Assembly (NCBI RefSeq): GCF_003991905.1
Contig: NZ_RSCL01000010.1
Span: 124,001 to 188,000 of the forward strand
Length of the DNA: 64,000 nt
Reading direction: 5' to 3'
Origin: Dulcicalothrix desertica PCC 7102
GTDB taxonomy: Bacteria > Cyanobacteriota > Cyanobacteriia > Cyanobacteriales > Nostocaceae
Shown here: piece after piece, positions 44,862-54,272 of the stretch
Layout of the letters: the number at the start of each line of letters is the position of its first letter
Numbering within the stretch: the stretch's first letter is position 1
The notes under the pieces: generated by a model
Seen by the model: only the letters and a program-made list of their open reading frames with translations
Told to the model about the DNA's origin: nothing
Databases searched by the model: none
Translations under genes and position numbers: made by a program

Positions 44862-46862
44862 TTACCAGAAATATCCATCAACTACTGATGTTTGACGCTT
44901 TTCTGAGTCATATTTAAGTAAATACTCGCGCGCGATAGCTTCGTTTTCTCGAAGTTTTTCAACTTCGGCTTTACCTATTTCTGTATCTGTAGAAAGTAAT
45001 ATTACTTGGTGACTTGCTGCTGGGAAGTATCTTTCTACTAAGTTACCTCGGTGCGATGAGTCAAGGCGCCCTAATGGTGTGTCAATGGCAACAGGTAAAC
45101 GGCGCCCAGAAACACGCGCGAGTCCCCATAAAAAAGCTATGGCTAAAAGTTGCTTTTCTCCTGCCGATAAACGATGTTTGGGAACAGCTTTACCCCGCAC
45201 GTCATATAGTGAAAGCCTAAAGTTATCGGTATTAATGGCTACACGATGAACTAAGTCTGATTTGTGCAGCAAATAGCGAAAGCATTCAGTTATTTCAATT
45301 TCTAGCTTATTTAATTTTTTTAATGTCAGCTTTTCTCGAAATAGTTTGAGTGTTTGTTGTACTTTTGCCGATGCAGCAATAATATGCTCGGTATTTTTCT
45401 TATCTATTGTTTGTGTGGTGTACTCTCTTAAATCTTTCTTTGTGCTTTCAATTTCTACCTCTAATTCTCTAATACGTCCTTTAATAGATTCGCATTTGGC
45501 GCCTGCTTCAGTAACTTTTTTCTGAGCATTTTTTAAAACATCTACTAAATAAGTATATTCTTCAGGAGAAGCCGCAGTTTGGATTTGACGTTCTAACGTA
45601 ATTATCTCGTCTTCTTTTTGCTTTAAAATCTTTAATTGCTGTTTGGCTAAGGTTTTTGTATTTTGTAACTGATAGAATATATTACTTAACTGGCTTAGAC
45701 TATCTGCATCTGGTAATAACCAAAGTTCTTCCGGCTGTATTAAATTAGCATTGAGAGTTGTAATATCCTCATCTAAAAAACTTTTGATTTTTTTTGACTT
45801 TTCAGATGATATATCTAATTTTGATATCAAATCGAGTAAACGTTTATCGCGCTCAAATAATATATCGCTAGCAATTTGCGCTTGCTGAATACGATATTCT
45901 TTTTCTCCTTGTGTTTGTCCCTGGATAAGTAAATTTTCTACTAAAGCTAAGGGTAATACGTTTGCTGAAATATCACACATACCCAAGCGTGCTTCCTCGA
46001 CTTCTAATACTTTTTGGTCACGCTGCTTTTCTAATTGACTACGCTCTGCGGCTATTTTCCCACCTTCTGCAACAAATTTATCCAGCGCATCTTTTTGGTC
46101 TTTCTCCGCTTGATTAAAATAATTTATATACAAAGCTTCTTCTTCTTTAATTTTTATGTGTTCTTCTTGTAAAGAACTTAGCTTTTCTTCAATTTCTTCA
46201 AGGTTTGCTAAATCTTGTGTATCAGCTAATTCTTTACGCTTGCGGTTTACTATAATTTCAATGTCAACTGCTAACTTATCCGCAAGTTCTAATCCCAACA
46301 TTGCTCGTATTGCGTCTGCAACAGGGGGAGGTGGAATTTCTTGTTCTGCTAACTCTTTAACTTGCTCACCATCAAATAAAAATAAGTTAGAAATTCCTAC
46401 GGGTAGTATATTTTCAATATAATCATCCCAGGTATTTACTAATTCTTCTCTTGTCAATCCATCAGGTACTTTGGGGTCTAATTCTATAATACCTAATGAG
46501 TCTTTGCCTTCTTTAGGAATACTATCCCAATAACGTACAATTTTATATACTACAGGTTTATTCTCTTGAATATGTTCAAAAGTTAATTCAATCCTTGTGT
46601 TATCAACAGGAGTCGCACGATTATTAACACATTGACTCAAAAAATCACTGTAGCTTAAGTTTCCGCGAGTTGAACACTCCGCACGATGTCCGTATAGTGC
46701 CAGACGTATCGCGTCCATAAATGTTGTTTTTCCACCACCATTCATTCCACCAAGTAATAAAATCGGACGTGAAGTATCTTTATCAACTTCTGTATCAAGA
46801 TTGATAACGTTTTTTCCGCTATATGGTCCGAAGTTTTGTAATACTAGTTCAATAAATTTCAT
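44862..46862 (-). CDS. dndD: DNA sulfur-modification ATPase DndD
   Basis: The 666-residue SMC-like ATPase has Walker A GGMNGGGKTT (38-47), the signature LSAGEKQLLAIAFLWGL and Walker B RLPVAIDTPLGRLD near the C-terminus. A long coiled coil (about 200-520) separates them. DndD supplies ATPase activity, probably DNA opening or nicking, for phosphorothioation. The N-terminal MKFIELVLQNFGPYSG and YGHRAE segments match the family. It starts 221 bp after dndC and precedes dndE. Compare the other SMC-like ATPase of this island (52197-54272), which carries a CxC hook and is not this protein's duplicate in detail. Confidence 0.92.
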   Translation of the reverse strand: MKFIELVLQNFGPYSGKNVINLDTEVDKDTSRPILLLGGMNGGGKTTFMDAIRLALYGHRAECSTRGNLSYSDFLSQCVNNRATPVDNTRIELTFEHIQENKPVVYKIVRYWDSIPKEGKDSLGIIELDPKVPDGLTREELVNTWDDYIENILPVGISNLFLFDGEQVKELAEQEIPPPPVADAIRAMLGLELADKLAVDIEIIVNRKRKELADTQDLANLEEIEEKLSSLQEEHIKIKEEEALYINYFNQAEKDQKDALDKFVAEGGKIAAERSQLEKQRDQKVLEVEEARLGMCDISANVLPLALVENLLIQGQTQGEKEYRIQQAQIASDILFERDKRLLDLISKLDISSEKSKKIKSFLDEDITTLNANLIQPEELWLLPDADSLSQLSNIFYQLQNTKTLAKQQLKILKQKEDEIITLERQIQTAASPEEYTYLVDVLKNAQKKVTEAGAKCESIKGRIRELEVEIESTKKDLREYTTQTIDKKNTEHIIAASAKVQQTLKLFREKLTLKKLNKLEIEITECFRYLLHKSDLVHRVAINTDNFRLSLYDVRGKAVPKHRLSAGEKQLLAIAFLWGLARVSGRRLPVAIDTPLGRLDSSHRGNLVERYFPAASHQVILLSTDTEIGKAEVEKLRENEAIAREYLLKYDSEKRQTSVVDGYFW

Positions 46863-47008
46863 AATAGTTTTTTATTTACAGCTTTGTAGAGGCATACAAT
46901 GCAAGATTAGTGATAGCCTTTTATTCCTTGGCACATGAAGATTATAGTTCAAATAGTCGCGAAGAACACAAATAAATAATATGTGAGGAGAAGAAAATGT
47001 TTATAATT

Positions 47009-47042
47009 TGTTTAGAGACATTATAAACATTGTCTCTAAACA
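47009..47042 (-). terminator. Perfect 12-bp inverted repeat between dndC and dndD
   Basis: TGTTTAGAGACA and TGTCTCTAAACA flank a 10-base loop. It lies within the presumed dndC-dndD operon. It may partly stop transcription, protect mRNA ends or bind a dimeric regulator. Confidence 0.5.
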
Positions 47043-47083
47043 CGTATTGTTTAATGAATTTTTAGCGATTGGGTAATGCTAAA

Positions 47084-48736
47084 TCAATCTTTAGATTTGT
47101 ACTTCTTTTTCCCCCAATTTATTGAAGCAATTGAATCATCTTTGTCGTTTGAGCTTAAAGATACATCATTGGAAGATGAATTTTTTGCTTCCTCAGAGAG
47201 TAAAGCATCTCCTATGGTTAATTGTTTGACCTTCTGAATGTTACCCTCGCTAACTGCGTCTTTTAAATCTCGCTTGAAGTGAGCGTTTTTAATAGCTTCT
47301 TCTTGTGAGCGCGAACTTGTATCAAAGCACTTTAACAACTCATCATATATTCCAACACGACGCGCGCGCTTACGAAACTGATATTCGGTGTTTAATAGCT
47401 TTGCAATTAGTTCTAAATGCATAGCATCACCTTCACAAACTTCTTCGAGTACTTCCCATTCATCGCTACCAAGTAAACTATAGCCAGCACCTGGACGCGG
47501 GTCTTTAAATTCTTCTCCAGTCACTTCTTTATAAATGCGAGGTAAACTATCATCAAACTCGTGTCTTTCTTCTAACCAGATACGGCGAATTTCACTTAAT
47601 TCTTCAAGAGAAATCAAGTTGATTTCATTCATATCTTTTGGTGCATCGCGTCGTAACTGTTGCTCAACAGTTAAAAGTGTTCTGAGCCAATGCTCACGAG
47701 CTTCTTTAATATATGGACCAGGAATTGGTTCTACAGAAATTTCACCTTCTATATTGCGCTCATACAGTTGAACACCTCCAGTTCTGCGTCTAAAATCTCT
47801 CCAAGAACGGTCTTCTTCCTCTACATCTAATTCTCTACGAAGTTCTAAAAGTGGTTGTAACCATTCTTTCTCTTCGTCGTTGTGAATCATTGCCGAAAGT
47901 GAACTATCTTCGCTTACTAATGTACAAACCCAGCATCCAAAACGAGAACTTCCACAACTCGGTGTTGATGTATCTACAACCAGTGGACATTCGTTATCAG
48001 CACTGGCGCCTCTGTACATATTAAACAAATCCTTGTTACTATATCCCCAAGGATTTTCCCACTGCATTAAATAAAGCCAAACTTCGTCATTACGCCAATC
48101 TTCAATTGGACTATACACTAAAGAGTTTGGTAAGTTCATATTAGGACTGAGATGGTCGCGAACTCGCTTTGCCTCCCACTCCTTCATCCGTTTTGCACGT
48201 GGAGCGCTTTCTGCTTTCCGAATCCCTAAAACTACAATAGCTTCGCCAAAGGAGCGAATTACATCTCGAATAAAACGGTTTGATGGGCTAATTTTTAAAC
48301 GCTCCGTACACCAACGAAATTTTCTTCTTGGTGCAGGGTACCCTTTCCCAATTAGTCCAACCCAAAATGTCTCTTTCCATTCTGGTTGTAACAAATGAGG
48401 TTCCATAGGCATTTGTTGCTCTTTAGCAGCAATTTTAATTTGCTCTAAAGATTTGCGTACCCAATTGGAAACATAAGGATTTTCTACAAGAGTATCTGTT
48501 GTAATTACGTGGATGGTTTTTGTACGTTTTTCTAGTGGAAGTTGGGCTATAGCATTCCATATTAACTGTAAAGTCGCAGTACTATCTTTGCCACCACTGT
48601 AACCAAGACACCAAGGTACAGCGTCCAAGCAGTACAAATCTTGAATTTCTTTTGTCAGAGCTTGAACATCTTCGATAAACTCTGGTAATCCACGCTTTTG
48701 CTGACCTTTACTGTCTGCTGTTTTTACTTTTGCCAT
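47084..48736 (-). CDS. dndC: DNA sulfur-modification protein DndC (PAPS-reductase-like)
   Basis: The 550-residue protein has the PP-loop SGGKDS at residues 47-52. It has a cluster of cysteines (CPLVVD, TPSCGSSRFGCWVC) that holds a 4Fe-4S cluster in studied DndC. It adenylates or activates the DNA phosphate so that sulfur can be inserted, using sulfur from a cysteine desulfurase. No desulfurase gene (dndA/iscS) is seen in this window, so an IscS elsewhere may serve. DndC is the first gene of dndCDE and divergent from the second DGQHR gene. The C-terminal 100 residues are Ser/Lys/Asp-rich. Confidence 0.92.
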   Translation of the reverse strand: MAKVKTADSKGQQKRGLPEFIEDVQALTKEIQDLYCLDAVPWCLGYSGGKDSTATLQLIWNAIAQLPLEKRTKTIHVITTDTLVENPYVSNWVRKSLEQIKIAAKEQQMPMEPHLLQPEWKETFWVGLIGKGYPAPRRKFRWCTERLKISPSNRFIRDVIRSFGEAIVVLGIRKAESAPRAKRMKEWEAKRVRDHLSPNMNLPNSLVYSPIEDWRNDEVWLYLMQWENPWGYSNKDLFNMYRGASADNECPLVVDTSTPSCGSSRFGCWVCTLVSEDSSLSAMIHNDEEKEWLQPLLELRRELDVEEEDRSWRDFRRRTGGVQLYERNIEGEISVEPIPGPYIKEAREHWLRTLLTVEQQLRRDAPKDMNEINLISLEELSEIRRIWLEERHEFDDSLPRIYKEVTGEEFKDPRPGAGYSLLGSDEWEVLEEVCEGDAMHLELIAKLLNTEYQFRKRARRVGIYDELLKCFDTSSRSQEEAIKNAHFKRDLKDAVSEGNIQKVKQLTIGDALLSEEAKNSSSNDVSLSSNDKDDSIASINWGKKKYKSKD

Positions 48737-48776
48737 ATGAGTTCCCCATCTAACACAAAATTACACCTCACAAATA

Positions 48777-48799
48777 AAGTCCGCTACAGAAGCGGACTT
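48777..48799. promoter_or_regulatory. Hairpin/operator candidate in the dndC leader
   Basis: AAGTCCGCT and AGCGGACTT are perfect 9-bp arms around ACAGA, 41-63 bp upstream of the dndC ATG, within the divergent gap to the second DGQHR gene. It could be an operator or an mRNA hairpin. Confidence 0.45.
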
Positions 48800-49015
48800 A
48801 ACAACCGTTAAACTTATATCACATATTATTCTTATCATTTCTTTACAATAATGCTCCAAAATAGCTGTAACGTGATTATAACAATTGTTACTACACATTA
48901 AGTAAAAATATTTATAATAAAATATAGCATTATATGGTTTTTAAAAACTACACTACAGACATATAATTGTTAAAAAATTTGACTCTTATGTCAACCCTAG
49001 TTTTTAAAAATTCAT

Positions 49016-50611
49016 ATGGGCGCCAGAACATCTAAGCAAGTTAAGGATACTACAGGTTCTTACTCATTGGGAGGAACCACCGATAAACAGGTGCTTTCTC
49101 AACTCCTCGATGAGTGTTTCGACAATAAGAATCAAATTCCAGTGCAAAAAGTTGAAATGGGAGGTACAGAAGCATATGTAGGCTCTGTTACCCTCGAATG
49201 GTTTGCGAACCGAGTTAACTTTGCTTCATATTTACCTTTGCTTCGTCACAAGTATAATCCTCAAACGGGCAATATTGAGATAGATGCCGAGAGTATCGAC
49301 GAAATTCAACAGCGTCCTATCGACTGGTCACGTCAATCAGCTTTAGTACAATATCTTGTATCCCGTAAGCACCATAAGTTTCCCCCAGTTTTGGTAGTTG
49401 TTAACCAACCTTGGGTAGACATTCCCCACGCAGAAGAGTGGGATAACAAAGGAAAAGCAAGAAGGTCTGCTATAGAATTTACCCCATTAGATAGCAAAAA
49501 CAAATTTGGCTTACTCAATATTTCGGACGAAGATGTAACTATTTATGCCTTAGACGGACAGCATCGTTTGATGGGCGTGCAAGGTTTAATAGAGTTGCTT
49601 TCCGCACGTAAGATTCAACGTTATAAAAGAGACAAAACTCCTTATGATTCATTCATAACTATCGATGATTTAGTCGAACAGTTCGATATTTCACAAAGTT
49701 ACCTGAAAGACATACCACAAGAAAAAATTGGTATCGAGTTTATATCGGCAGTTGGGATTGGAGAAACCCGCGAAGAAGCAAGGCAAAGAGTACGCTCGAT
49801 TTTTGTCCATGTCAACCTAATGGCAGTACCTTTGACCAAAGGTCAGCTAACACAGTTAGATGAGGATGATGGTTTCTCTATCGCTGCCAGAAAAATTGCT
49901 GTTACTCATCCCTTGCTAGAACAGCGAGAGGATAGAAAAGCGCGCGTAAATTGGAATAGCGCAACAGTTGCCACAAAATCTACAGTCTTAACGACGCTGC
50001 AAGCACTCAAAGAAATGTCAGAGCGCTACTTAGGGCAGAAATATCCACATTGGAAACAAGAAAAAGGTTTAGTCCCCAAACGTCCTGAGAGCGATGAATT
50101 GTCCGAGGGAATTGCTGAGTTTCATAAGCTGTTTGATTATTTAGCCAGTCTATCGAGCTATAAAGTTTTAGAAGAAGAGGACACACCATCACTACGACGC
50201 TTTAGCTTCGAGAAAGAGAGTGGAGAGGGAAACATGCTTTTCCGTCCAGTTGGTCAAGTTGCAGTAGTTCAAGCGCTAGGTGTTTTAGTCTTCAAAAAAG
50301 AACTTTCGCTCGAAAAGATTTTTAAGAAGCTCCGCAAATTTGACCGTGAAGGTGGTTTTAATAACATCGAGTTTCCAAAATCCATATGGTACGGTGTTTT
50401 ATATGACCCTAACCGCAAGCGAATACTTGTAGCTGGAAAAGACTTAGCTGCAAAACTACTAATATATATTTTGGGTGGAGTCCAAGATTCAGTCGAACGC
50501 GCGAAATTACGCTCAAGTCTCGCAAAAGCAAGAACCTTCGAGAATAAGACAGTAAATTTTGAAGGTGATTTTGTAGACTCTAAAGAAATTGCACTTCCAC
50601 CCATTTTGTAG
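49016..50611 (+). CDS. DndB-like DGQHR-domain protein 2
   Basis: The 531-residue protein has DGQHR at residues 180-184 (YALDGQHRLMGVQG). The large N-terminal part includes EWFANRVNFASYLPLLRHKY and PPVLVVVNQPWVDIP. A second conserved stretch has RVRSIFVHVNLMAVPLTKGQL. It is divergent from dndC across 279 bp. The position opposite dndC suits an autoregulator, but it could also be a functional component with a different DNA target. ATG 49016 lies in front of GARTSKQVKD; no clear ribosome binding site is seen. It is more distant from textbook DndB than the 446-residue gene in layout. Confidence 0.8.
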   Translation: MGARTSKQVKDTTGSYSLGGTTDKQVLSQLLDECFDNKNQIPVQKVEMGGTEAYVGSVTLEWFANRVNFASYLPLLRHKYNPQTGNIEIDAESIDEIQQRPIDWSRQSALVQYLVSRKHHKFPPVLVVVNQPWVDIPHAEEWDNKGKARRSAIEFTPLDSKNKFGLLNISDEDVTIYALDGQHRLMGVQGLIELLSARKIQRYKRDKTPYDSFITIDDLVEQFDISQSYLKDIPQEKIGIEFISAVGIGETREEARQRVRSIFVHVNLMAVPLTKGQLTQLDEDDGFSIAARKIAVTHPLLEQREDRKARVNWNSATVATKSTVLTTLQALKEMSERYLGQKYPHWKQEKGLVPKRPESDELSEGIAEFHKLFDYLASLSSYKVLEEEDTPSLRRFSFEKESGEGNMLFRPVGQVAVVQALGVLVFKKELSLEKIFKKLRKFDREGGFNNIEFPKSIWYGVLYDPNRKRILVAGKDLAAKLLIYILGGVQDSVERAKLRSSLAKARTFENKTVNFEGDFVDSKEIALPPIL

Positions 50612-50955
50612 TTGTATTTTAGGGTATGCTTACAATTTTTACGTAAAATAAAATACAATTATTAAAGTTCTATTACTGTGCTTTGGCAAAAGCAAGTTGC
50701 ACAGTAGTAGTGTTTCAATGTGTCTAGCAAAGCTAGCTAAAAATTTTTGTTGATAATTTGTTACATACACCATACTAGTATTAACTACTCAGATGTTAGA
50801 GAATGATTATGTTACCCTTTTACTCAACGTATAAGGAGAGTTTAATTTGTGACATGGTTACAGAGCAATTATTAAAAATTAATTTACAAGTTGTATTAAT
50901 CCAATTAAAATCAATTTTATTGCCTCAATCTCACACTTTTTTACAAGTCTTGCAA
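50612..50955. other. 344-bp convergent gap, no supported gene
   Basis: AT-rich. ATAAGGAGAG (50831-50840) precedes a 36-codon frame (50854-50964) that I do not accept as a gene. No repeat or terminator is clear. Confidence 0.45.
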
Positions 50956-51429
50956 TTACGGTAAAAATCTACTTAAATCAAATTCTCCATCTGTTCTGTC
51001 TTTGCTTGTACGTTCGTAGCTGAGTAGTAATAATATTCGTTCTAAATAATCTACGGCGCCAAGTACTTCATTTTGAATTATTTCTAACCCTCCGTTGGCG
51101 TACTCTTCAAATATTTGATGGCGCTGTTTCTCTAACTCTTCTTCGGTTGGTGACAGTATTTCTACATCTTGAGTTTCGACGACTGCTAATAATTTAATTA
51201 CTACGTCATATCCCATTGATATAAATTGCTCTATACGTATCGGGCCTGGTTCTTTTTTAGATACTCCTTCTAATGGAACGCGCTTTTTATGTTTGGCGCC
51301 TAGTGTGGCTGCAAATACAACTACATCAGCATAGGTTTGAAATGCCCCTGTTTTACCACCTGAAATTGTTAGAGATTTTACTAGTTCGGCTTTATCTTTT
51401 GCGATTCTAATTTTGCCTGTTTCTGTCAT
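50956..51429 (-). CDS. Dnd system-associated protein 4
   Basis: The 157-residue protein matches the Dnd-associated family (TIGR04062 type): IRIAKDKAELVKSLTISG, TYADVVVFAATLGAKHKKR, and the C-terminal EVLGAVDYLERILLLLSYER. Its molecular role is unknown. It lies last in a minus-strand row: 71-aa protein, SMC-like ATPase, Uma2 protein, then this gene after a 127-bp gap that contains a 17-bp inverted repeat. The row suggests a shared transcript and a role in the defence or restriction side of the system, which is inference. Confidence 0.8.
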   Translation of the reverse strand: MTETGKIRIAKDKAELVKSLTISGGKTGAFQTYADVVVFAATLGAKHKKRVPLEGVSKKEPGPIRIEQFISMGYDVVIKLLAVVETQDVEILSPTEEELEKQRHQIFEEYANGGLEIIQNEVLGAVDYLERILLLLSYERTSKDRTDGEFDLSRFLP

Positions 51430-51462
51430 AATTTTAGTAAGTCTAGATTTTTCGTGGTGTTG

Positions 51463-51529
51463 AGAAACCGGGTTTCTTTTCGTTTTTATTGTAGATTTTT
51501 GTGTTCAGTGAGAAAGAAACCCGGTTTCT
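51463..51529. repeat. Perfect 17-bp inverted repeat, GAAACCGGGTTTC type
   Basis: AGAAACCGGGTTTCTTT (51463-51479) is answered exactly by AAAGAAACCCGGTTTCT (51513-51529). Each arm is itself nearly palindromic. It lies between the Uma2 gene and the Dnd-associated protein 4 gene. Confidence 0.8.
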
Positions 51530-51556
51530 GCGGGCTTTGCTCGTGTAGCCTACCCT

Positions 51557-52207
51557 TTAGGGTATGGGTGTTGTCGGTGGTGTGGGTGGTGTTGGTGTAA
51601 TTAACGGTTCAAATAAATATTTAATTTCAATTTCAATATCGCGAAAAGCAACCAGTGATAATTTGGCATTTTTATCTAAAATAGTTTGTTGCGTATAGTT
51701 GTCTTTTTCTGGTTCGCGAAACACATACACTTGTTGAGATTTAACATCTAGAACAAAATATTCTGGTATTTTGGCTTTAGCGTAAGTACGTGCTTTTGTT
51801 TTGCGGTCTTTATTCAAAGTTCTGTCTGCGACTTCTATAAGCAAGTAAATATCTTCAGGTGCGGGATGAGCAGTAGCGTATCCTTGAGGTTCGATGCGAA
51901 CAACTGCTACATCTGGTTCAGGTTCTGAGTTAGGACGTAACGTTACTGGCGCCTGCACTCTAATAGTTGCCTTTTGTCTTAACAAATCCCTAATATAATC
52001 AGATGATATTTGTGTAATTGAAGCATGTGGAGGTTTGTGGGCACTCCGAAGTATAATTTGACCTTCGAGTAATTCTACTTTGTGTTCTTCCGTAATAATT
52101 TCAGCGTCAATCATGCGGTGATAGTCTTCCACAGTCCACAAATGTAAACTTGTTTCTGGTGTTGTATCTACTGCTGTTGCTATATCCTCAAATGCTTTAC
52201 TCAACAT
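51557..52207 (-). CDS. Uma2-family nuclease in an overlapping operon
   Basis: The 216-residue protein is a Uma2/DUF820 PD-(D/E)XK nuclease-like protein: HKVELLEGQIILRSAHKPPH, PEPDVAVVRIEP (PD Asp) and YLLIEVADRTLNKDRKTKAR (Glu and Lys), then PEYFVLDVKSQQVYVFREP. The tail is Pro/Thr-rich, partly low-complexity (TPTPPTPPTTP). Its first codons overlap the end of the SMC-like ATPase gene by 11 bp, so the two should be translationally coupled. Most Uma2 genes stand alone, so the overlap is the noteworthy point. It could be the DNA-cutting part of a phosphorothioation-linked defence module. Confidence 0.82.
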   Translation of the reverse strand: MLSKAFEDIATAVDTTPETSLHLWTVEDYHRMIDAEIITEEHKVELLEGQIILRSAHKPPHASITQISSDYIRDLLRQKATIRVQAPVTLRPNSEPEPDVAVVRIEPQGYATAHPAPEDIYLLIEVADRTLNKDRKTKARTYAKAKIPEYFVLDVKSQQVYVFREPEKDNYTQQTILDKNAKLSLVAFRDIEIEIKYLFEPLITPTPPTPPTTPIP

Positions 52208-54272
52208 CGGGGTTAACCTCCACTATTTCGGTATACTCGAATTCGTTGGGACTTTGCCTAATTAAAGGATATCTAACTCCCCTTAGTTCTATATAGTCTT
52301 GTTCGCAGTCAGGTTTAGATGAATGGTAAGTTAAAACGTATTCTTTACCTACGCGGTTCGCTATTTCTTCTTCTAGTTCTCCTCTCCACTGGGTTTTTGT
52401 CACTAACACCACTAGTTGGTTCGCCATTTCTGGAACTATTTTGGCTATATGGCGCCGTGATATCTCATCTAAGCTACCAAATGGGGAGTCCATAACTATT
52501 GGAAATGTGCTGCTTTCGGGAAGCATTAACATTTTTTTCTTTCCGCTCCACTCACGCACTTTATCGATAATGCTACTAATAAACGAAAGGCTGAGTATTT
52601 GATTTTCTCCGGTTGATGCCGCAACGGGCATTTCTACACCAAGACTATTTTCCATTAGTGTTAGCTCGTATTTGTCGCTTATTTTTGGAATATACGGCGC
52701 CGGAGATATAGCACTAAATATTTCTTGAACTCGCTTTTCGAGCGAATAACGAAAATGATTCTCTTGCCGGGTTTTTACTTCGCTCAACCTGTCAATGGCA
52801 TCAGTAGTGGCAGTAATACGACGCTGTGCAAGCAGTTGCCGTTCTTCGTTCAGCTTTTGCTTGGCTATTTGTTTATTCAAATCATCTAATTCGATATTTA
52901 AAGTATCGGTTTGCTGCTGGTTACGACCTTGTTCAAAAATTAACTCAGAAATCTTCGCTTCAATATCTTCCACACGCTGCTCAATATCGCGAATTTCTTC
53001 GCTTGGATTTTTTCGCAGTTTTTCTTTAATTTCTTGCAATTCTGTTTCAATTTGACCAAGTGTTTGCCTGGTCTCATTTATTCTTACTTGCTCTGTGTCT
53101 ACTGCCTGCCAAAATAACACTGCTTGCTTGTCAATTTCATCAACTTGTGCAGTCATCCGAATAGCTGTTTCTTCTACTGTGGAAGAACCCGCTTTTTCTA
53201 ACCATTGTTCAACATGCTTACGTGCTTGACTATGTTCGTGTAAATAACTACCGCAAATGCATTTACTGCCATTGAGTAAATTAATCACAAATTCCCTTGA
53301 TATACCAGACTTTAAGCCACCAGCATCTTTAAGCTTCTCAATAATATTACGGAACTGTATATTTTTTTCTGAAAGTAATACACTATAACCTTGATTAGAT
53401 ATAAACCTTTGTAAGTTATCTTTACTTTTTGCTAACTGCTTCTGTAATGAACTTTTTTGTGACTCCAAATGCTGGCGCCTTTCTTGCAACTCCTTTACAG
53501 CACCCAGTTCACGTAAGCGACCAGCAACTTCTTGCTTAAATATATTTTGATATTCTATCTCTTGCTGAATCTCAAAAGAGCGTTTGCTAATTGCCTCAAC
53601 CTGAGACTCAATATTATTATGCTGCTTCAGCAACTTCTTAATTTCCAAGTCACCTATAGTGCGTAGTTCAGCTTCTAACGAACGTTTCGCTTCTGCCAAA
53701 TGCCTTATAGAACGGTTTATTACCTCCACTCCCAAAAGCATTTTCGTAGCTTCGGCAATTTCAGCTTTCTTATCATTGCGAACAATTTTCTCTATCCGTT
53801 CACCATCGAAAAAGAAGTACTGGTGCAAACTACAAGGCAAAATTTGATTAATAATATCGTCTGGATGTTGGTCGGGGACAAACCACCTTCCATCACCTGC
53901 CGTCACCAACATAAACATATCAGTCTTACCCGCTTCCACATCAGACTCAGTTCTATACACCCGGCTCTGACGCTTCGCACGATAACGTTTACCATCATGT
54001 TCCCACGTTACTTCTACATAACACTCCACCGCTTGCCCAGGAGATGCTTCTGCAACCGCGCGTTTATTCACTAACTGTTCTGCCGACGCAAATGCAGCGC
54101 TAAATTTTTCATAAAGCACCCAAGTAAACCCATTTAATATACTCGTCTTACCAACACCATTATTTCCATGAATCACTGTTGTATTTTTTACTTCGTCAAC
54201 TGCGAGAAACATTTCTGGTGTTCTACCATAAAACGAGCGAAAGTTACAAAAACTTATCGATATCAGCTTCAT
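52197..54272 (-). CDS. SMC/Rad50-like ATPase, DndD-related, second of the island
   Basis: The 691-residue protein has Walker A GNNGVGKTS (36-44), FFFDGERIEKI, a long coiled coil (about 185-510) broken by a CxC hook-like motif (KCICGSYL, Cys338 and Cys340), the signature ASTGENQILSLSF (551-563) and Walker B FPIVMDSPFGSLDE (590-603). It is related to DndD but differs in the hook and in gene context. A 71-aa gene overlaps its start by 4 bp (ATGA type), and a Uma2 nuclease gene overlaps its end by 11 bp. It would act on DNA with these partners; the precise role is unknown. Confidence 0.85.
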   Translation of the reverse strand: MKLISISFCNFRSFYGRTPEMFLAVDEVKNTTVIHGNNGVGKTSILNGFTWVLYEKFSAAFASAEQLVNKRAVAEASPGQAVECYVEVTWEHDGKRYRAKRQSRVYRTESDVEAGKTDMFMLVTAGDGRWFVPDQHPDDIINQILPCSLHQYFFFDGERIEKIVRNDKKAEIAEATKMLLGVEVINRSIRHLAEAKRSLEAELRTIGDLEIKKLLKQHNNIESQVEAISKRSFEIQQEIEYQNIFKQEVAGRLRELGAVKELQERRQHLESQKSSLQKQLAKSKDNLQRFISNQGYSVLLSEKNIQFRNIIEKLKDAGGLKSGISREFVINLLNGSKCICGSYLHEHSQARKHVEQWLEKAGSSTVEETAIRMTAQVDEIDKQAVLFWQAVDTEQVRINETRQTLGQIETELQEIKEKLRKNPSEEIRDIEQRVEDIEAKISELIFEQGRNQQQTDTLNIELDDLNKQIAKQKLNEERQLLAQRRITATTDAIDRLSEVKTRQENHFRYSLEKRVQEIFSAISPAPYIPKISDKYELTLMENSLGVEMPVAASTGENQILSLSFISSIIDKVREWSGKKKMLMLPESSTFPIVMDSPFGSLDEISRRHIAKIVPEMANQLVVLVTKTQWRGELEEEIANRVGKEYVLTYHSSKPDCEQDYIELRGVRYPLIRQSPNEFEYTEIVEVNPDVE

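Noticed and set aside
50854-50964. 36-codon frame with AAGGAG upstream
   Set aside because: Spacing to the ATG is too long (about 14 bases), the peptide is low in information and it overlaps the end of a better gene.
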